NCBI RefSeq assembly: GCF_030345795.1
Contig: NZ_JAUALB010000001.1
Span: 5,200,001-5,264,000, forward strand
DNA: 64,000 nucleotides
Direction of reading: 5' to 3'
Source of the DNA: Micromonospora sp. WMMA1363
GTDB lineage: Bacteria; Actinomycetota; Actinomycetes; Mycobacteriales; Micromonosporaceae
Within the stretch, counting starts at the first letter, position 1, and every line of letters begins with the position of its first letter. The notes beneath the pieces are model-generated. The model worked only from the letters and a program-made list of their open reading frames with translations. It was not told the origin of the DNA and did no database searches. This document shows positions 9,164 to 20,300 of this stretch, in pieces. Both the position numbers and the translations under genes were made by a program.

Positions 9164-9206
9164 ACACATGGCGGGGTAGACACATGGCGGGTAGACACAT
9201 GGCGCG
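9164..9206. repeat. Three short tandem repeats in the DUF4307/mca divergent promoter region
   Basis: ACACATGGCGGGGTAG, ACACATGGCGGGTAG and ACACATGGCGCG follow one another without a gap (16, 15 and 12 bases). They sit in the 214-base gap between divergent genes. They may bind a regulator as direct repeats or be simple slippage products. Confidence 0.7.
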
Positions 9207-9297
9207 TGTGTGCCGGTAGGTTCCGGCACGGGGGAAGTATTCCGGCACGTCAGCCGGGCGGCCCGCGGGCCCGGGGCAGAGACTAGGAGCGCCGACG

Positions 9298-10179
9298 TTG
9301 GCAGACCGACTGCGACTCATGGCCGTCCACGCACACCCGGACGACGAGTCGAGCAAGGGTGCGGCGACCACCGCGAAATATGTGGCCGAGGGGGTGGACG
9401 TCGTGGTCGTGACGTGCACCGGCGGCGAGCGCGGCAGCGTGCTCAACCCGAAGATGGACCGGCCGGACGTCTGGGCGAACATCGGCGAGATCCGTCGCGC
9501 CGAGATGGACGCGGCCCGGGCTGTCCTCGGCGTCGAGCAGGCCTGGCTCGGGTTCGTGGACTCGGGCCTCCCCGAGGGAGACCCGCCGCCGCCGCTGCCG
9601 GAGGGCTGCTTCGCCCGCCTGGACGTGACCGAGGCCGCGGGGCCGCTCGTGCGCCTGATGCGCGAGTTCCGCCCGCACGTCGTGACCACGTACGACGAGG
9701 AGGGCGGCTACCCGCACCCCGACCACATCATGACCCACAAGATCAGCATGGCCGCCTTCGAAGCCGCCGGTGACCCGGGTCGGTACCCGGAACTCGGCGA
9801 TCCCTGGCAGCCGCTCAAGCTCTACTACGACATCGGCTTCTCGAAGGGCAAGATCATGGCCCTGCACGAGGCGATGCTCGCCACCGGCAGCGAATCGCCG
9901 TACGGGGAGTGGCTCAAGCGGTGGGAGGACCGGCCGGACAAAGGTCCTAGGATCACCACCCGGGTCGAGTGCGCGGACTACTTTCCGGTCCGCGATGACG
10001 CGCTGCGCGCCCACGCGACCCAGATCGACCCGGACGGATTCTGGTTCCACGTCCCGATGGAGTTGCAACGGCGGGCCTGGCCGACGGAAGATTTCCAGCT
10101 CGTCCGGTCGCTGGTCGACAGTCCGCTGCCCGAGTCGGACCTCTTCGCCGGAGTGCGGGAGACGGCCGATGCCCGCTGA
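9298..10179 (+). CDS. mca: Mycothiol S-conjugate amidase Mca
   Basis: It cleaves mycothiol S-conjugates of electrophiles and antibiotics, releasing a mercapturate for export: actinobacterial detoxification. It is a zinc-dependent LmbE-fold protein with the metal motif HPDDE at residues 13-17 and the third zinc-binding histidine in HPDH (about 142-145). At 293 aa it is full length. TTG at 9298 is chosen because AGGAG lies 8 bases upstream; the internal ATG at 9319 would cut into the conserved beta strand. A small membrane-protein gene follows, the usual neighbour. Confidence 0.93.
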   Translation: MADRLRLMAVHAHPDDESSKGAATTAKYVAEGVDVVVVTCTGGERGSVLNPKMDRPDVWANIGEIRRAEMDAARAVLGVEQAWLGFVDSGLPEGDPPPPLPEGCFARLDVTEAAGPLVRLMREFRPHVVTTYDEEGGYPHPDHIMTHKISMAAFEAAGDPGRYPELGDPWQPLKLYYDIGFSKGKIMALHEAMLATGSESPYGEWLKRWEDRPDKGPRITTRVECADYFPVRDDALRAHATQIDPDGFWFHVPMELQRRAWPTEDFQLVRSLVDSPLPESDLFAGVRETADAR

Positions 10180-10227
10180 TCCGCCGCCGGACTACGCTGG
10201 TCATCAACCACTCATCGGAGGAACGCC

Positions 10228-10521
10228 ATGTTGACCGCTGCCCAGGTGCTCGCCCAAAACAACTTCGGGGACACCCGCACGGGCGGCCTGGCCGGCCCGA
10301 TGGGCCTCTTCCTGATCCTGGTGCTCGCCACCGCCACCGTCCTGCTGATCCGCAACATGAACACCCGACTGCGCCGGCTGCCCGACCGGTTCCCTGGGCA
10401 GGCCGGGCCGGCCGGCGTCAAGCAGGCTGACTCGGCGGTCGTTGATCCGACAGACGGCACGGGGGTGCATGATTCCTCGCCGAACCCGCCCAACAGGCTC
10501 CAGCAGCACCGAAACGGTTAG
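10228..10521 (+). CDS. Small membrane protein downstream of mca (97 aa)
   Basis: The ATG is preceded by GGAGGA. One transmembrane helix spans about residues 25-42 (MGLFLILVLATATVLLIRNM), followed by a basic, proline-rich cytoplasmic tail. Proteins of this shape regularly follow mca in actinobacteria, but no activity is known to me. It lies 48 bases after mca and is probably in the same transcript. Confidence 0.75.
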   Translation: MLTAAQVLAQNNFGDTRTGGLAGPMGLFLILVLATATVLLIRNMNTRLRRLPDRFPGQAGPAGVKQADSAVVDPTDGTGVHDSSPNPPNRLQQHRNG

Positions 10522-10572
10522 TCACCGCATGATTCACGTCCGAGCAGGTCGTCACCCCCTGTTGCGGTCACC
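10521..10572 (+). promoter_or_regulatory. Three GTCACC direct repeats upstream of the GGDEF-EAL gene
   Basis: GTCACC occurs at 10521-10526, 10551-10556 and 10567-10572. The motif contains TCACC, one half of the published BldD operator. BldD is a c-di-GMP-responsive repressor that in Streptomyces controls c-di-GMP enzyme genes. The full BldD palindrome is not present, so this is only suggestive. Confidence 0.3.
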
Positions 10573-10637
10573 GGTATTGGCTTAGCCTTCCGCCGGGGAG
10601 CGAAAGTCTCTTCGACCGTGCGCGGGAGGGGGCGCCG

Positions 10638-10703
10638 ATGACCAGCACCGCGGCGGCTGCCCTTCGTACCCTCGCCCGGCCCGCCGGCGGAGCGGGTCGG
10701 TGA
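10638..10703 (+). CDS. 21-codon leader ORF overlapping the GGDEF-EAL start
   Basis: ATG at 10638 has a good ribosome site (GGAGGGGG about 6 bases upstream) and encodes [21 protein letters not shown] before TGA at 10701-10703. Its last bases form GTGA with the GTG of the next gene. The downstream gene has no convincing ribosome site of its own, so its translation probably depends on this leader. It could instead be a vestigial N-terminus in another frame. Confidence 0.5.
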   Translation: MTSTAAAALRTLARPAGGAGR

Positions 10704-13225
10704 CGTCCGTCCCGGCCGGGGAGCCGCGGGTCGACCCCCGCGACTCGTCCGGACGGCTGCTCGTGCTCACCGCGGCGGTGGCGGTGACCGCCCTGGTCTC
10801 GGCCGTGGTGGGGCTCACCCTTCCGACCGGCCTACCGGCTGACGATCCCTTCGGCGGACCGGCGCGCTTCGGGCTCGCCGTCGCCGCCTTCGCGTTCGCC
10901 CAACTGGCCCGGCTCCGCTTCCGGGCCGCCGCCGGCACAGTCAGCATCACCTGGGGCGAAGCCGCGCTCATCATCTGCCTCCACCAGGTGCCGGCCGGCT
11001 GGCTCCCGGCGGCCACCCTGCTCGGCGTCGGGCTCGCCTGGACCGGGATGTCCCTGTTCGGGGAGCGCCGGCCGGCGCTGGAGATCGTCCGGATCGCCGC
11101 CTCACTGACTGCGGCGACCGCCCTGGCCGTGTCGGTTACCCGGGCCCTCGGCCGGCCGCTGCTGGCCGCGCCGACGCCCGCCCTCGCGGTCGCCGTGATC
11201 GCGGGCGCGATGACATACCTGTTCGTCAGCGTCTGGCTCGGTAGCGTCGGCCGCACGCTGCGCCACGGCATTGGGCTCGGGACGGTGCTGGTCCCCGCGC
11301 TGCGCGGCAAGCTGCTCATGTTCGTCGGGAACGTCGTGGTGGGGCTGGTCATGGCCGCCCTGGTGGAGCTGGATCCGCGTTGGCTGCTGCTGCTGCCACC
11401 ACCGCTGTGGCTGCTCCAGCAGACCTATCGGCACCGGCTGCACGTCGATCAGGAGCGGCGCACCTGGCGCGTCTTCGCCGAGGCGACGGCCGCACTCAAC
11501 CAGCTCGACGAGCGGGGCGTGGCGGCCGCGGCGGTGAGCGGCGCGCTGACGCTCTTCCACGCCGAACGGGTCGACGTGACCGTAGCCCGTGGTGACGGCC
11601 GGTGGTGGCGCTACCGGGGCGACGCAGGCGGCCGGGTGGTCGACCGGGAGGTCGGCCCGCCCGACTCCGCCACGGCGGACGAACACGAGCTGACCCGCAC
11701 CCTCACCGTCGGAGCCGTCCAGGTCGGCCACCTCCGGATCCGGCTCCCCCGCTCGGCGCCTCCGGACGACCGCGAGCGGGACACGGTCGCCGCGTTCGGT
11801 GACGCCCTGGCGGCCGCTTTGCACGACGCGGCGACCTACCGTGAGCTGCGCCTGGTTACGGCGCGCTCGTCGTACGAGTCGGTGCACGACGCGCTGACCG
11901 GCCTGGTGAACCGGGCGGCCATGCTGAGCAGGGGCGACCAGGCGCTGCGGCAGCTCGCGCACGATCACCCGGTTGCGCTGCTGCTGCTGGATGTCAACCA
12001 GTTCAAGGAGGTCAACGACACTCTCGGGCACGCCGCCGGCGATCAACTGCTGCGGCTGACCGCCAGCCGGCTGGGCGGGTTGACCGGCGGCGGGGACCTG
12101 CTCGGCCGGCTCGGTGGCGACGAGTTCGCGCTCCTGTTGACATCGGTCCCGGAGATCGGGGACCGCACCGCGCCGATGGCGCACGCGTTGCGCCGGGCCC
12201 GAAAGATCGCCGAGCTGCTCGCCACGCCTACCGAGGTGGCCGGCGTACGGATGTCGGTGGAGGTCTCGGTCGGGGTGGTGGTCGCCGATGCCGGCACCGC
12301 CGACATGACCGAGCTGCTGCGTCGCTCCGACATCGCGATGTACCAGGCCAAGGAGGGCGGCGGCAGCGTCGCCGCGTACGACTCGACGCGGGACGCGGCC
12401 AGCACCGACCAGCTTGCCCTGCTGGCGGAGCTGCGCGAGGCGCTCGCGGCCGACGACCAACTGGTGCTGGCCCTGCAACCGGCGGTCGACCTGGCGACCG
12501 GGGCGCCGACCGGTGTCGAGGCGCTGATCCGCTGGCGGCACCCACGTCGGGGCTGGCTGAACCCGCACGACTTCATCCGCCCGGTGGAGAACAGCGAGCA
12601 GCTGGGGAGCTTCACCCGGTACGTGCTGGACAAGGCGCTTGCCGTGGCGGCCCAGTGGAACCGGGCGGGGCTGGACGTGCCGATCTCGGTGAACCTTTCG
12701 GCCCGCAGTCTGCTCGACGCCCGGCTGCCGGCGGAGGTCGCGGACGCGCTGTGCCGGCACGAGGTGCCGGCGCACCGCCTGGTGCTGGAGATCACCGAGA
12801 CCGTGGTGATGAGCGAGCTGAAGGTCATCGACGACGTGCTCACCACCCTGCGCGCGATGGGCGTGCAGCTCGCGGTGGACGACTTCGGCACCGGCTTCTC
12901 GTCGCTGACCTTTCTCACCCGGATCACGGTCGATGAGTTGAAGGTGGATCGGTCCTTCGTGATCCGAATGGCGGATTCGCCGGAGGCGGCGGCGATCGTC
13001 CGGACCACCGTCGGACTGGCCCACGAACTGGGGCTGCGTGTGGTCGCCGAGGGTGTGGAGACTGCCGAGCAGCGGGCGGCGCTGGCCGAGTTGGGCTGCA
13101 CCGCCGCGCAGGGTTACCACTTCTTCAAGCCGATGCCCGCCGACAGGATCGGCGCCGTCCTCGGCAGGCTCCTCGACGGCGCCCGCCCGAATGTCCTTCC
13201 CCTTCGCGCCGACGACGCCTCCTGA
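10700..13225 (+). CDS. Membrane GGDEF-EAL cyclic-di-GMP enzyme
   Basis: An 841-aa bifunctional c-di-GMP protein. Residues about 14-250 hold several hydrophobic helices (a membrane sensor of unassigned type). Residues about 255-380 are GAF-like. The diguanylate cyclase domain has an intact GGDEF at 472-476. The inhibitory I-site is degenerate: GGGD replaces RxxD at 463-466. The phosphodiesterase domain has EAL at 607-609 and keeps the [32 protein letters not shown] and AEGVET motifs expected of an active enzyme. Either or both activities are plausible. Translation is probably coupled to the leader ORF ending at 10703. Confidence 0.92.
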   Translation: MTSVPAGEPRVDPRDSSGRLLVLTAAVAVTALVSAVVGLTLPTGLPADDPFGGPARFGLAVAAFAFAQLARLRFRAAAGTVSITWGEAALIICLHQVPAGWLPAATLLGVGLAWTGMSLFGERRPALEIVRIAASLTAATALAVSVTRALGRPLLAAPTPALAVAVIAGAMTYLFVSVWLGSVGRTLRHGIGLGTVLVPALRGKLLMFVGNVVVGLVMAALVELDPRWLLLLPPPLWLLQQTYRHRLHVDQERRTWRVFAEATAALNQLDERGVAAAAVSGALTLFHAERVDVTVARGDGRWWRYRGDAGGRVVDREVGPPDSATADEHELTRTLTVGAVQVGHLRIRLPRSAPPDDRERDTVAAFGDALAAALHDAATYRELRLVTARSSYESVHDALTGLVNRAAMLSRGDQALRQLAHDHPVALLLLDVNQFKEVNDTLGHAAGDQLLRLTASRLGGLTGGGDLLGRLGGDEFALLLTSVPEIGDRTAPMAHALRRARKIAELLATPTEVAGVRMSVEVSVGVVVADAGTADMTELLRRSDIAMYQAKEGGGSVAAYDSTRDAASTDQLALLAELREALAADDQLVLALQPAVDLATGAPTGVEALIRWRHPRRGWLNPHDFIRPVENSEQLGSFTRYVLDKALAVAAQWNRAGLDVPISVNLSARSLLDARLPAEVADALCRHEVPAHRLVLEITETVVMSELKVIDDVLTTLRAMGVQLAVDDFGTGFSSLTFLTRITVDELKVDRSFVIRMADSPEAAAIVRTTVGLAHELGLRVVAEGVETAEQRAALAELGCTAAQGYHFFKPMPADRIGAVLGRLLDGARPNVLPLRADDAS

Positions 13226-13412
13226 TCCGTGTCGGCCACGCTGCCAGTGGCGATCCGCGGCGGGAACCGGCGTGGCGGGGGCGGACCGGAGCGGAAGTCG
13301 ACACATCGGCGGTGTCGCCGCGAATCGGAAACGCCCACCCCGATCCAGATGGGCGCATACGAACGCCGCCGGCGGCCGGGCGGGCACGGTCGGGGCTGGT
13401 TATGGTCATCGG

Positions 13413-15467
13413 GTGAACCGACTCGCTGACGCCACCAGTCCCTACCTGCTCCAGCACAAGGACAACCCGGTCGACTGGTGGCCGTGGTGCGCGGAGGCAT
13501 TCGCCGAGGCGAAGCGGCGGGACGTGCCGGTGTTCATCTCGGTCGGCTATGCGGCCTGCCACTGGTGCCACGTGATGGCCCACGAGTCGTTCGAGGACGA
13601 GCAGGTGGGCGCCCTGATGGACGAGCGCTTCGTTGCCGTCAAGGTGGACCGGGAGGAGCGCCCGGACGTCGACTCCGTCTACCTGACCGCCACCCAGGCG
13701 ATGACCGGGCAGGGCGGCTGGCCGACGACCGTTTTTGCCACCCCGGACGGCACCCCCTTCTTCTGCGGCACGTACTTCCCGAAGCCCAACCTCGTCCGCC
13801 TGCTCGAGTCGGTCAGCACGGCCTGGCGGGACCAGCGGGACGCGGTACTCCGCCAGGGGGCCGCGGTGGTCGAGGCGATCGGCGGCGCCCAGGCCGTCGG
13901 CGGCCCATCCGCCCCGCTCACCGCCGCGCTGCTCGACTCCGCCGCCGGCCAGCTCGCCAAGGAGTACGACGAGGCCCATGGCGGCTTCGGCGGTGCGCCC
14001 AAGTTCCCGCCGCACATGAGCCTGCTCTTCCTCCTCCGACACCACCAACGCACCAGCTCGGAACGGAGCCTGGAGATCGTCCGGCACACCTGCGAGGCGA
14101 TGGCCCGCGGCGGCATCCACGACCAGCTCGCCGGGGGCTTCGCCCGCTACTGCGTCGATGAGCACTGGACAGTGCCACACTTCGAAAAGATGCTCTACGA
14201 CAACGCGCTGCTGCTGCGGGTCTACACGGACCTGTGGCGGCTCACCGGTGACCCGGTGGCCCGGCGGGTGGCCCGGGACACGGCCCGCTTCCTCGCCGAT
14301 GAGCTGCACCGGCCCGGCGGGGGCTTCGCGTCGGCCCTGGACGCGGACACCGAGGGGGTCGAGGGGCTCACCTACGTCTGGACGCGCGCCCAACTGGTCG
14401 AGGTGCTCGGCGAGGACGACGGCGCGTGGGCCGCCGACCTGTTCGACGTTACCGAGACGGGCTCGTTCGAGCGTGGCACGAGCGTCCTGCGGCTGGCCCG
14501 GGACGTCGACGACGCCGATCCGGCGATTCGGGGGCGCTGGCAGACAGCGGTGAGCCGGCTGCTGGCCGCCCGCGATGGGCGTCCCCAGCCGGCCCGCGAC
14601 GACAAGGTGGTGGCCGCGTGGAACGGCCTCGCGATCACTGCTATCGCCGAGTTCCAGCAGGTCGCTGCCGGGTACGCGCAGGACGCGCCGGGCGACGACG
14701 CCAACCTGATGGAGGGCGTCACGATCGTCGCCGACGGGGCGATGCGGGACGCGGCCGAGCACCTGGCGCAGGTTCACCTGGTGGACGGGCGGCTTCGGCG
14801 TACCTCACGCGACGGCCGGGCCGGCGAGTCCGCCGGCGTCCTGGAGGACTACGGCTGCGTCGCAGAGGCGTTCTGCGCGATGCATCAGCTCACCGGGGAG
14901 GGGCGGTGGCTCACCCTGGCCGGGCAGCTCGTCGATGTGGCGCTGGAGCGGTTCACCGCCCCCGACGGCGCCTTCTACGACACCGCCGACGACGCGGAGC
15001 AACTGGTGACCCGGCCGGCCGACCCGACCGACAACGCCACCCCGTCCGGTCGGTCGGCGATCGTCGCGGCGCTGGTCGCGTACGCGGCGCTGACCGGTCA
15101 GAACCGCTACCGGGAGGCGGCGGAGTCGGCGCTGGCCACCGTGGCGCCGCTCGTGGCCCGGCACGCCCGCTTCACCGGGTACGCGGCCGGCGTCGGCGAG
15201 GCGCTCCTCTCCGGGCCGTTCGAGGTGGCGGTAGCCACCGGCGACCCGACCGGGGATCCGCTGGTCAGTGCCGCGCATCGGCACGCCCCGCCCGGTGCTG
15301 TGGTCGTGGCGGGCCAGCCGGACCAGCCGGGTGTGCCGCTGCTCGCCGACCGGAGAATGGTCGGGGGACGGCCCACCGCGTACGCCTGCCGGGGGTTCGT
15401 CTGCGAACGTCCGGTGACCGAGGTCGACGACCTGGTGGCGCAGCTCACCGGCCGGTCGGCAGGCTGA
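13413..15467 (+). CDS. DUF255 thioredoxin-domain protein (YyaL/SPATA20-like)
   Basis: 684 aa. Residues about 1-165 are a thioredoxin-like domain of the DUF255 family with ACHWCHVM (about 48-55), a CxxC active site. The rest is an (alpha/alpha)6-barrel of the kind seen in N-acylglucosamine epimerases and cellobiose epimerases. The function is not established; family members are widespread in bacteria and eukaryotes. GTG at 13413 is chosen because proteins of this family begin [22 protein letters not shown]. Confidence 0.9.
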   Translation: MNRLADATSPYLLQHKDNPVDWWPWCAEAFAEAKRRDVPVFISVGYAACHWCHVMAHESFEDEQVGALMDERFVAVKVDREERPDVDSVYLTATQAMTGQGGWPTTVFATPDGTPFFCGTYFPKPNLVRLLESVSTAWRDQRDAVLRQGAAVVEAIGGAQAVGGPSAPLTAALLDSAAGQLAKEYDEAHGGFGGAPKFPPHMSLLFLLRHHQRTSSERSLEIVRHTCEAMARGGIHDQLAGGFARYCVDEHWTVPHFEKMLYDNALLLRVYTDLWRLTGDPVARRVARDTARFLADELHRPGGGFASALDADTEGVEGLTYVWTRAQLVEVLGEDDGAWAADLFDVTETGSFERGTSVLRLARDVDDADPAIRGRWQTAVSRLLAARDGRPQPARDDKVVAAWNGLAITAIAEFQQVAAGYAQDAPGDDANLMEGVTIVADGAMRDAAEHLAQVHLVDGRLRRTSRDGRAGESAGVLEDYGCVAEAFCAMHQLTGEGRWLTLAGQLVDVALERFTAPDGAFYDTADDAEQLVTRPADPTDNATPSGRSAIVAALVAYAALTGQNRYREAAESALATVAPLVARHARFTGYAAGVGEALLSGPFEVAVATGDPTGDPLVSAAHRHAPPGAVVVAGQPDQPGVPLLADRRMVGGRPTAYACRGFVCERPVTEVDDLVAQLTGRSAG

Positions 15468-15542
15468 CCGGCGACGGGCGACTCCCGACGGGGCTGGCCG
15501 GCGGCGGGACGGTACCGCAGGCCGGATAGGCTTGGCGCCGCT

Positions 15543-16736
15543 ATGGATTCCCGTACCGGTCTGCCCATCGTCGGTATGGTGGGCGGCGGCCAGCTGGCCC
15601 GGATGACCCACCAGGCCGCGATCGCCCTCGGCCAGTCGCTGCGCGTGCTCGCGCTCACCCCCGACGACGGTGCCGCCCTGGTGGCCGCCGACGTCCAGTT
15701 CGGCGACCACACCGACCTCGCCGCACTGCGCACCTTCGCCAAGGGCTGCGACGTGGTCACCTTCGACCACGAACACGTCCCGACCGAGCACATCACCGCC
15801 CTGGCCCGGGAGGGCGTGAAGCTCTTCCCGCCGGCGGAGGCGCTGGTGCACGCGCAGGACAAGCAGGCGATGCGCGAACGCCTCGGGGCGCTGGGCGCGC
15901 CGAACCCCGCCTGGCGGCCGATCACGGCCCCCGCCGATCTGGTGGCCTTCGGTGACAAGGTCGGCTGGCCGGTGATGGTGAAGGCGGCGCGCGGCGGGTA
16001 CGACGGCCGGGGCGTGTGGCCGGTGGAGGGCGCGTCGCAGGCCGCCGAGCTGGCTGCCACGCTGCTCGCCGGCGGGACCGGGCTCATCGTCGAGGAACGG
16101 GTGGCGCTGCGCCGGGAAGTTGCCGTGCAGGTCGCCCGCTCACCGTTCGGGCAGGTCGCAGCGTATCCGGTGGTCGAGACCGTGCAGCGGGACGGCATCT
16201 GCGTCGAGGTGTTGGCGCCCGCGCCGGGCCTGCCGCAGGATCTGGCCGTCGCCGCCCAGCAACTCGCCATCGACATCGCCACCGCCCTCGGCGTGGTTGG
16301 TGTGCTGGCGGTCGAGTTGTTCGAGGTCGCCGACCCGTCGGCCGCCACGGGCAGCCGGCTCGTCGTCAACGAGCTGGCGATGCGTCCGCACAACTCGGGG
16401 CACTGGACGATCGAGGGCGCCCGCACGTCGCAGTTCGAGCAGCACCTGCGGGCGGTGCTCGACTACCCGATGGGTGACACGTCGTTGACCGCGCCGGTCG
16501 TGGTGATGGCGAACGTGCTCGGTGGCGAGTCGGGTGGCATGTCGATCGACGAGCGGCTGCACCACCTCTTCGCGGCCGAGCCCGGCGTCAAGGTGCACCT
16601 GTACGGCAAGCAGGTGCGACCGGGCCGCAAGATTGGGCATGTCACGGCGCTCGGCGACGACCTGGAGGAGGTGCGGGCGCGAGCGGCTCGGGCGGCCCGC
16701 TGGCTGCGAGAGGGCACCGGTGGGCGTGAGGAGTGA
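15543..16736 (+). CDS. purK: 5-(carboxyamino)imidazole ribonucleotide synthase PurK
   Basis: It carboxylates AIR with ATP and bicarbonate to N5-CAIR in purine synthesis. It is an ATP-grasp protein, 397 aa: N-terminal [15 protein letters not shown] loop around [14 protein letters not shown] and metal-binding [18 protein letters not shown] 15543 gives the family-typical start. purE follows by 40 bases, the standard purK-purE pair. Confidence 0.96.
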   Translation: MDSRTGLPIVGMVGGGQLARMTHQAAIALGQSLRVLALTPDDGAALVAADVQFGDHTDLAALRTFAKGCDVVTFDHEHVPTEHITALAREGVKLFPPAEALVHAQDKQAMRERLGALGAPNPAWRPITAPADLVAFGDKVGWPVMVKAARGGYDGRGVWPVEGASQAAELAATLLAGGTGLIVEERVALRREVAVQVARSPFGQVAAYPVVETVQRDGICVEVLAPAPGLPQDLAVAAQQLAIDIATALGVVGVLAVELFEVADPSAATGSRLVVNELAMRPHNSGHWTIEGARTSQFEQHLRAVLDYPMGDTSLTAPVVVMANVLGGESGGMSIDERLHHLFAAEPGVKVHLYGKQVRPGRKIGHVTALGDDLEEVRARAARAARWLREGTGGREE

Positions 16737-16776
16737 GCTTGCGAGCCCCGCGGTCGCGAACGAGGAGGCGGGTTCG

Positions 16777-17268
16777 GTGGCGACGGTCGGTTTGATCATG
16801 GGAAGCGACTCGGACTGGCCGACAATGAGGGCCGCCGCCGAGGCGCTCGACGAGTTCGGAGTGCCGTACGAGGTCGGCGTCGTTTCCGCGCACCGTACCC
16901 CAACAAAGATGATCGATTACGCGCGCGCCGCTGCCGATCGGGGCCTGAAGGTGATTATCGCCGGGGCGGGCGGTGCCGCGCATCTGCCGGGCATGGTCGC
17001 CTCGGTCACCCCGCTGCCGGTGGTCGGTGTCCCGGTGCCGCTGAAGTACCTGGACGGGATGGACTCGCTGCTCTCCATCGTGCAGATGCCGGCCGGGGTG
17101 CCGGTGGCGACGGTGTCGATCGGCAACGCCCGCAACGCGGGTCTGCTCGCCGTTCGCATCCTCGCCGCGAACGATCGCGCCCTGCTTGACCGCATGTCGG
17201 CCTACCAGGCCGCCCTGGAACAGCTCGTCGCCGAGAAGGAAGCCGCACTCCGCGCCTCGCTCTCCTGA
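16777..17268 (+). CDS. purE: N5-carboxyaminoimidazole ribonucleotide mutase PurE
   Basis: It converts N5-CAIR to CAIR, the step after PurK. 163 aa with the class I signatures GSDSDWPTM near the N-terminus and SAHRTP carrying the catalytic histidine, plus [12 protein letters not shown] 16777 is preferred: GAGGAGG at 16762-16768 is well spaced and the protein then starts directly at the first strand. Longer in-frame GTGs at 16720 and 16726 would overlap purK. Confidence 0.95.
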   Translation: MATVGLIMGSDSDWPTMRAAAEALDEFGVPYEVGVVSAHRTPTKMIDYARAAADRGLKVIIAGAGGAAHLPGMVASVTPLPVVGVPVPLKYLDGMDSLLSIVQMPAGVPVATVSIGNARNAGLLAVRILAANDRALLDRMSAYQAALEQLVAEKEAALRASLS

Positions 17269-17292
17269 TTCCGGCCCCGAACCATCCCGACT

Positions 17293-17363
17293 GCCGATCT
17301 TGCACTTTCGGTCTGTGGTTCGTGCCTGCTGGCTCCTGTCCGGGCAGGAAGTGCACGACCGGC
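17293..17363. repeat. Imperfect inverted repeat with GATC-TGCACTTT arms
   Basis: GCCGATCTTGCACTTT (17293-17308) faces AAGTGCACGACCGGC (17349-17363) across a 40-base loop, pairing with several mismatches. It lies between convergent purE and the giant membrane protein and may act as a terminator. Its arm core resembles the perfect inverted repeat at 46056-46131. Confidence 0.5.
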
Positions 17364-17381
17364 GAGTGGTCGGGCGGGTGT

Positions 17382-20300
17382 CTATCGCATGCTGCGCAGG
17401 GCGGATTGGAGGCGTTCCTGGGCGCGGCGGCGGCGTTCGTTGCTGGCGCCGAGGACCAGCAGCAGGATCCCGACGGGGATCAGCGCGAGCCAAGGGCCGA
17501 GGCTGAACAGCGCGTAGACCGCCGTAACGGCGGTGATCACCGCACCGACGATCACGGGCGCCTGCTGCTGGCTCATCGAACCGAAGACCAGCACCGCCAC
17601 CGCACCGAGCAGGAGCAGGACCTGCCGCAGTGTGCTGGAGTCGGTGGTCAGCACGATCGCCAGCGTCGGGATGAAGGCGGTCACGAGCGCCGGCCCGTAC
17701 GCCACCCAGCTGCTCAGTTCGGCGCGCTGGCGCAACTCCGACACGCCGACCAGCAGGGCTAGCGCGGCGAGTGGCAGCGTGTACGCCTCAAGCAGCGCCA
17801 CCTCGGCCGCCCGCATGAGGATCCACCAGGCGGTGACCTCGCAGCCCACCACCGCCCACAGCAGGATCCGGCGTTCCACCGCCCGGCGGCCGGGTCTGGC
17901 CGCCGCCAGCCCGAGGACGGCGCCCCAGACGGCGAGCAACGTGGCCATGTGCCGGGGCGAGTCGTAGGCCAGAGCCAGGGCGATCAGCGCGGCGGCGTGC
18001 CCGCTCCACTCCACGGTGGCTGCCTCGCGCTGTGCCTGTGGGCGGCGTAGGCGGGGCAGGGCGGCGGCGAACACCTGCAGGGCCGCGCCGACGGCCAGAA
18101 CGCCGAAGGCGGACCAGACCGGGGCGAGGCCGGCGACCAGACCGGCGGTGAGCGCGAGGAGCTGCGCCATGAGCGACGCGAACAGCCAGCCGAGGATGCG
18201 GGCCCGCTGGGTGGTGCCGACGAGCGCGGCGACCGTGCCGACACCAACGGCGCCGCCGAGGGTGAACAGGGTCATCTCCCGGGTGGCGAGGCCGCCGGCC
18301 AACCCGGCGCCGCCGGCAGCCATGCCGATGACGAAGACGAGTATCCGGGCCAGTCGGAGCGAACGGGCACGCTCGACCAGCGCCGGTGGCGGGGTGAGCG
18401 CCAGTCCGAGCATCGAGATGGTGAAAACCGCCAGGGCGGCCAGGGTGCTCGCCGGCCAACCCACGTCCAGCGCCACAGGGGTGATGAGCAGCGTGACCGC
18501 CGCGCCGGGCAACACCACCGGTACCGCCCGGCTGCGCCGGCCGGCGCTGAATCCGACGGCCGCGAGTGCGGCGGTCGCGGTCAACAGCAGCGCGGTGAAC
18601 ACGTGCGTCGGATCCACCGCCCCGGGCGGCGGGGCGAGCAGCTCCGCCGTCGGCCCCTGCCAGATCCGGCCGAGGGTGCGCTGCGGCTCGACCAGCGCCA
18701 CGTAGAGGGTGGGCCCGAGGGAGACCAGCGCCAGCACCGTGGGCACTGCGGCAGCGGCGAGCGCTCCGGCGGCCGGGCTGACCCGCCAGCGGCGGGTAGC
18801 CCGTTCCGGCAGCCGGCGGCGGGCACCGTCGAGCAGCACCGACCACCGACGCGTCGGCGCCGCCGAACCAGCGGGCGGTTCGGTGGCGTTGCGGACCAGC
18901 TCGGCGAGGACACCGAGCAGCGCGGCGGCGGCGGCGTAGGCGCCGACCGGAAGGCCGGTGGGGACGGCGGACAGGGCGCTCACCATGGCGCCGCCGACCA
19001 GCGCGGCGCTCGCCCACGGCAGGTACTGCGACACCTGCTGCCGGGCGGCGGCAACGGCGGTCAGGCCGATGCTGGACGCGAGCAGCGCGGCGGTCAGCAC
19101 CACCTGCGGCGAGCGATCGAATTCGGCGGCCAGGGCGGCCACCGCGCCGGGGAGCGCGAACAGCGCGGCACCCGCCGCGGCGCCACCGATCTGGGCTAGG
19201 TGGGGTGGCATCCCCTCGGTGCCGACCTGGTCCACCGGCGGTGGCATCCCCTCGGCGCCTATCTGGTCGGCCTGCGGTGTGGCGAGTGTGCGGGCCAGCG
19301 CCGCCACGACGACGCCGATCAGCGCGATGCCGCCCAGAGCCAGCGCGGTCGTCCACGGCCGCACCAGACCGGCCCCGGCCGCGTGCAGCGCCACCACACC
19401 GGCGACGACGGCCCGGGAGCTCGCGGCCCGCGGCTCGACGGAGGCCACGGCCGCCATGCCGTAGGTGGCGGCAACCATCGCGCCGACCAGTACCGGCGAC
19501 CACCACGGCAGCGCGAACGCGGCGGGCGCGCCGATCGTGGCCAGGGCCACGGCGGCGCCGGACACGTCGTACCGCCAAGGCGGGGGCAGCAGAACCGCGG
19601 CGGCGGCGGCCAACAGCACCAGCGCGACCGGCGCCTGCCAGGTCGAGCCACCGGTCGGCGCGGCCGGCCATTCGGTCAAGTCGCCGAACCAGATCGGCCC
19701 GGGCGTGGCAAGGACGCCGATGCCGCCGCGTAGCGCCGACCAGCCGGCCAGCGCCCCGATCAGCAGGCCACCCACGGCGAGACCGGCTGTCGGCCCGCGC
19801 CGCCACTGCTCGGGCAGGGCCCGAGTGGCCACGGCGACGACCAGCACCAGTCCGGCCGCCACCGCCAGCGGCCGGCCTGGCGCGATCACGGCGGCGTTCC
19901 GGACCAGGGTGGCGATCAGCGCGGCGGCCACCGCCGCGGCGGCCAGGTCGGACCCGTCCAGGGTGACGTCGGAGCGTCGGCCGGAGTCGATGGATGGTGC
20001 GAGGAGCAACAGCACCGCGGCGACCAGTAGCAGCGCGCCCACCCAGGCGTCGGCGGTGGTGGTGCCGGGCGCCCCGAAAGCGGCAGCGGCGACCGCCAGG
20101 GCGCCCAGTCCCGCGCCGACCGCCAGCGGGGCCGGCAGGTGCCGTTGCGAGACCTGCACGATGGCCGCGTACCCGAGCGTGACGCAGACCGCGAGGAAGC
20201 CCGCGGCCAGCACCGGAACAGTCACCTCGCGCAGATCGGCCGGGGTGAGCACCGGGCTGGTGGGTGCGGTGGCCGCGACGAAGGCGACCACCGCCCCCGG

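Noticed and set aside
10521..10572. A full BldD operator
   Set aside because: Only half-site-like TCACC copies are present; the published palindromic consensus does not fit any register.
11102..13387. Minus-strand frame of 761 codons antisense to the GGDEF-EAL gene
   Set aside because: The plus strand holds clear GGDEF and EAL motifs; the minus frame is a GC-driven shadow.
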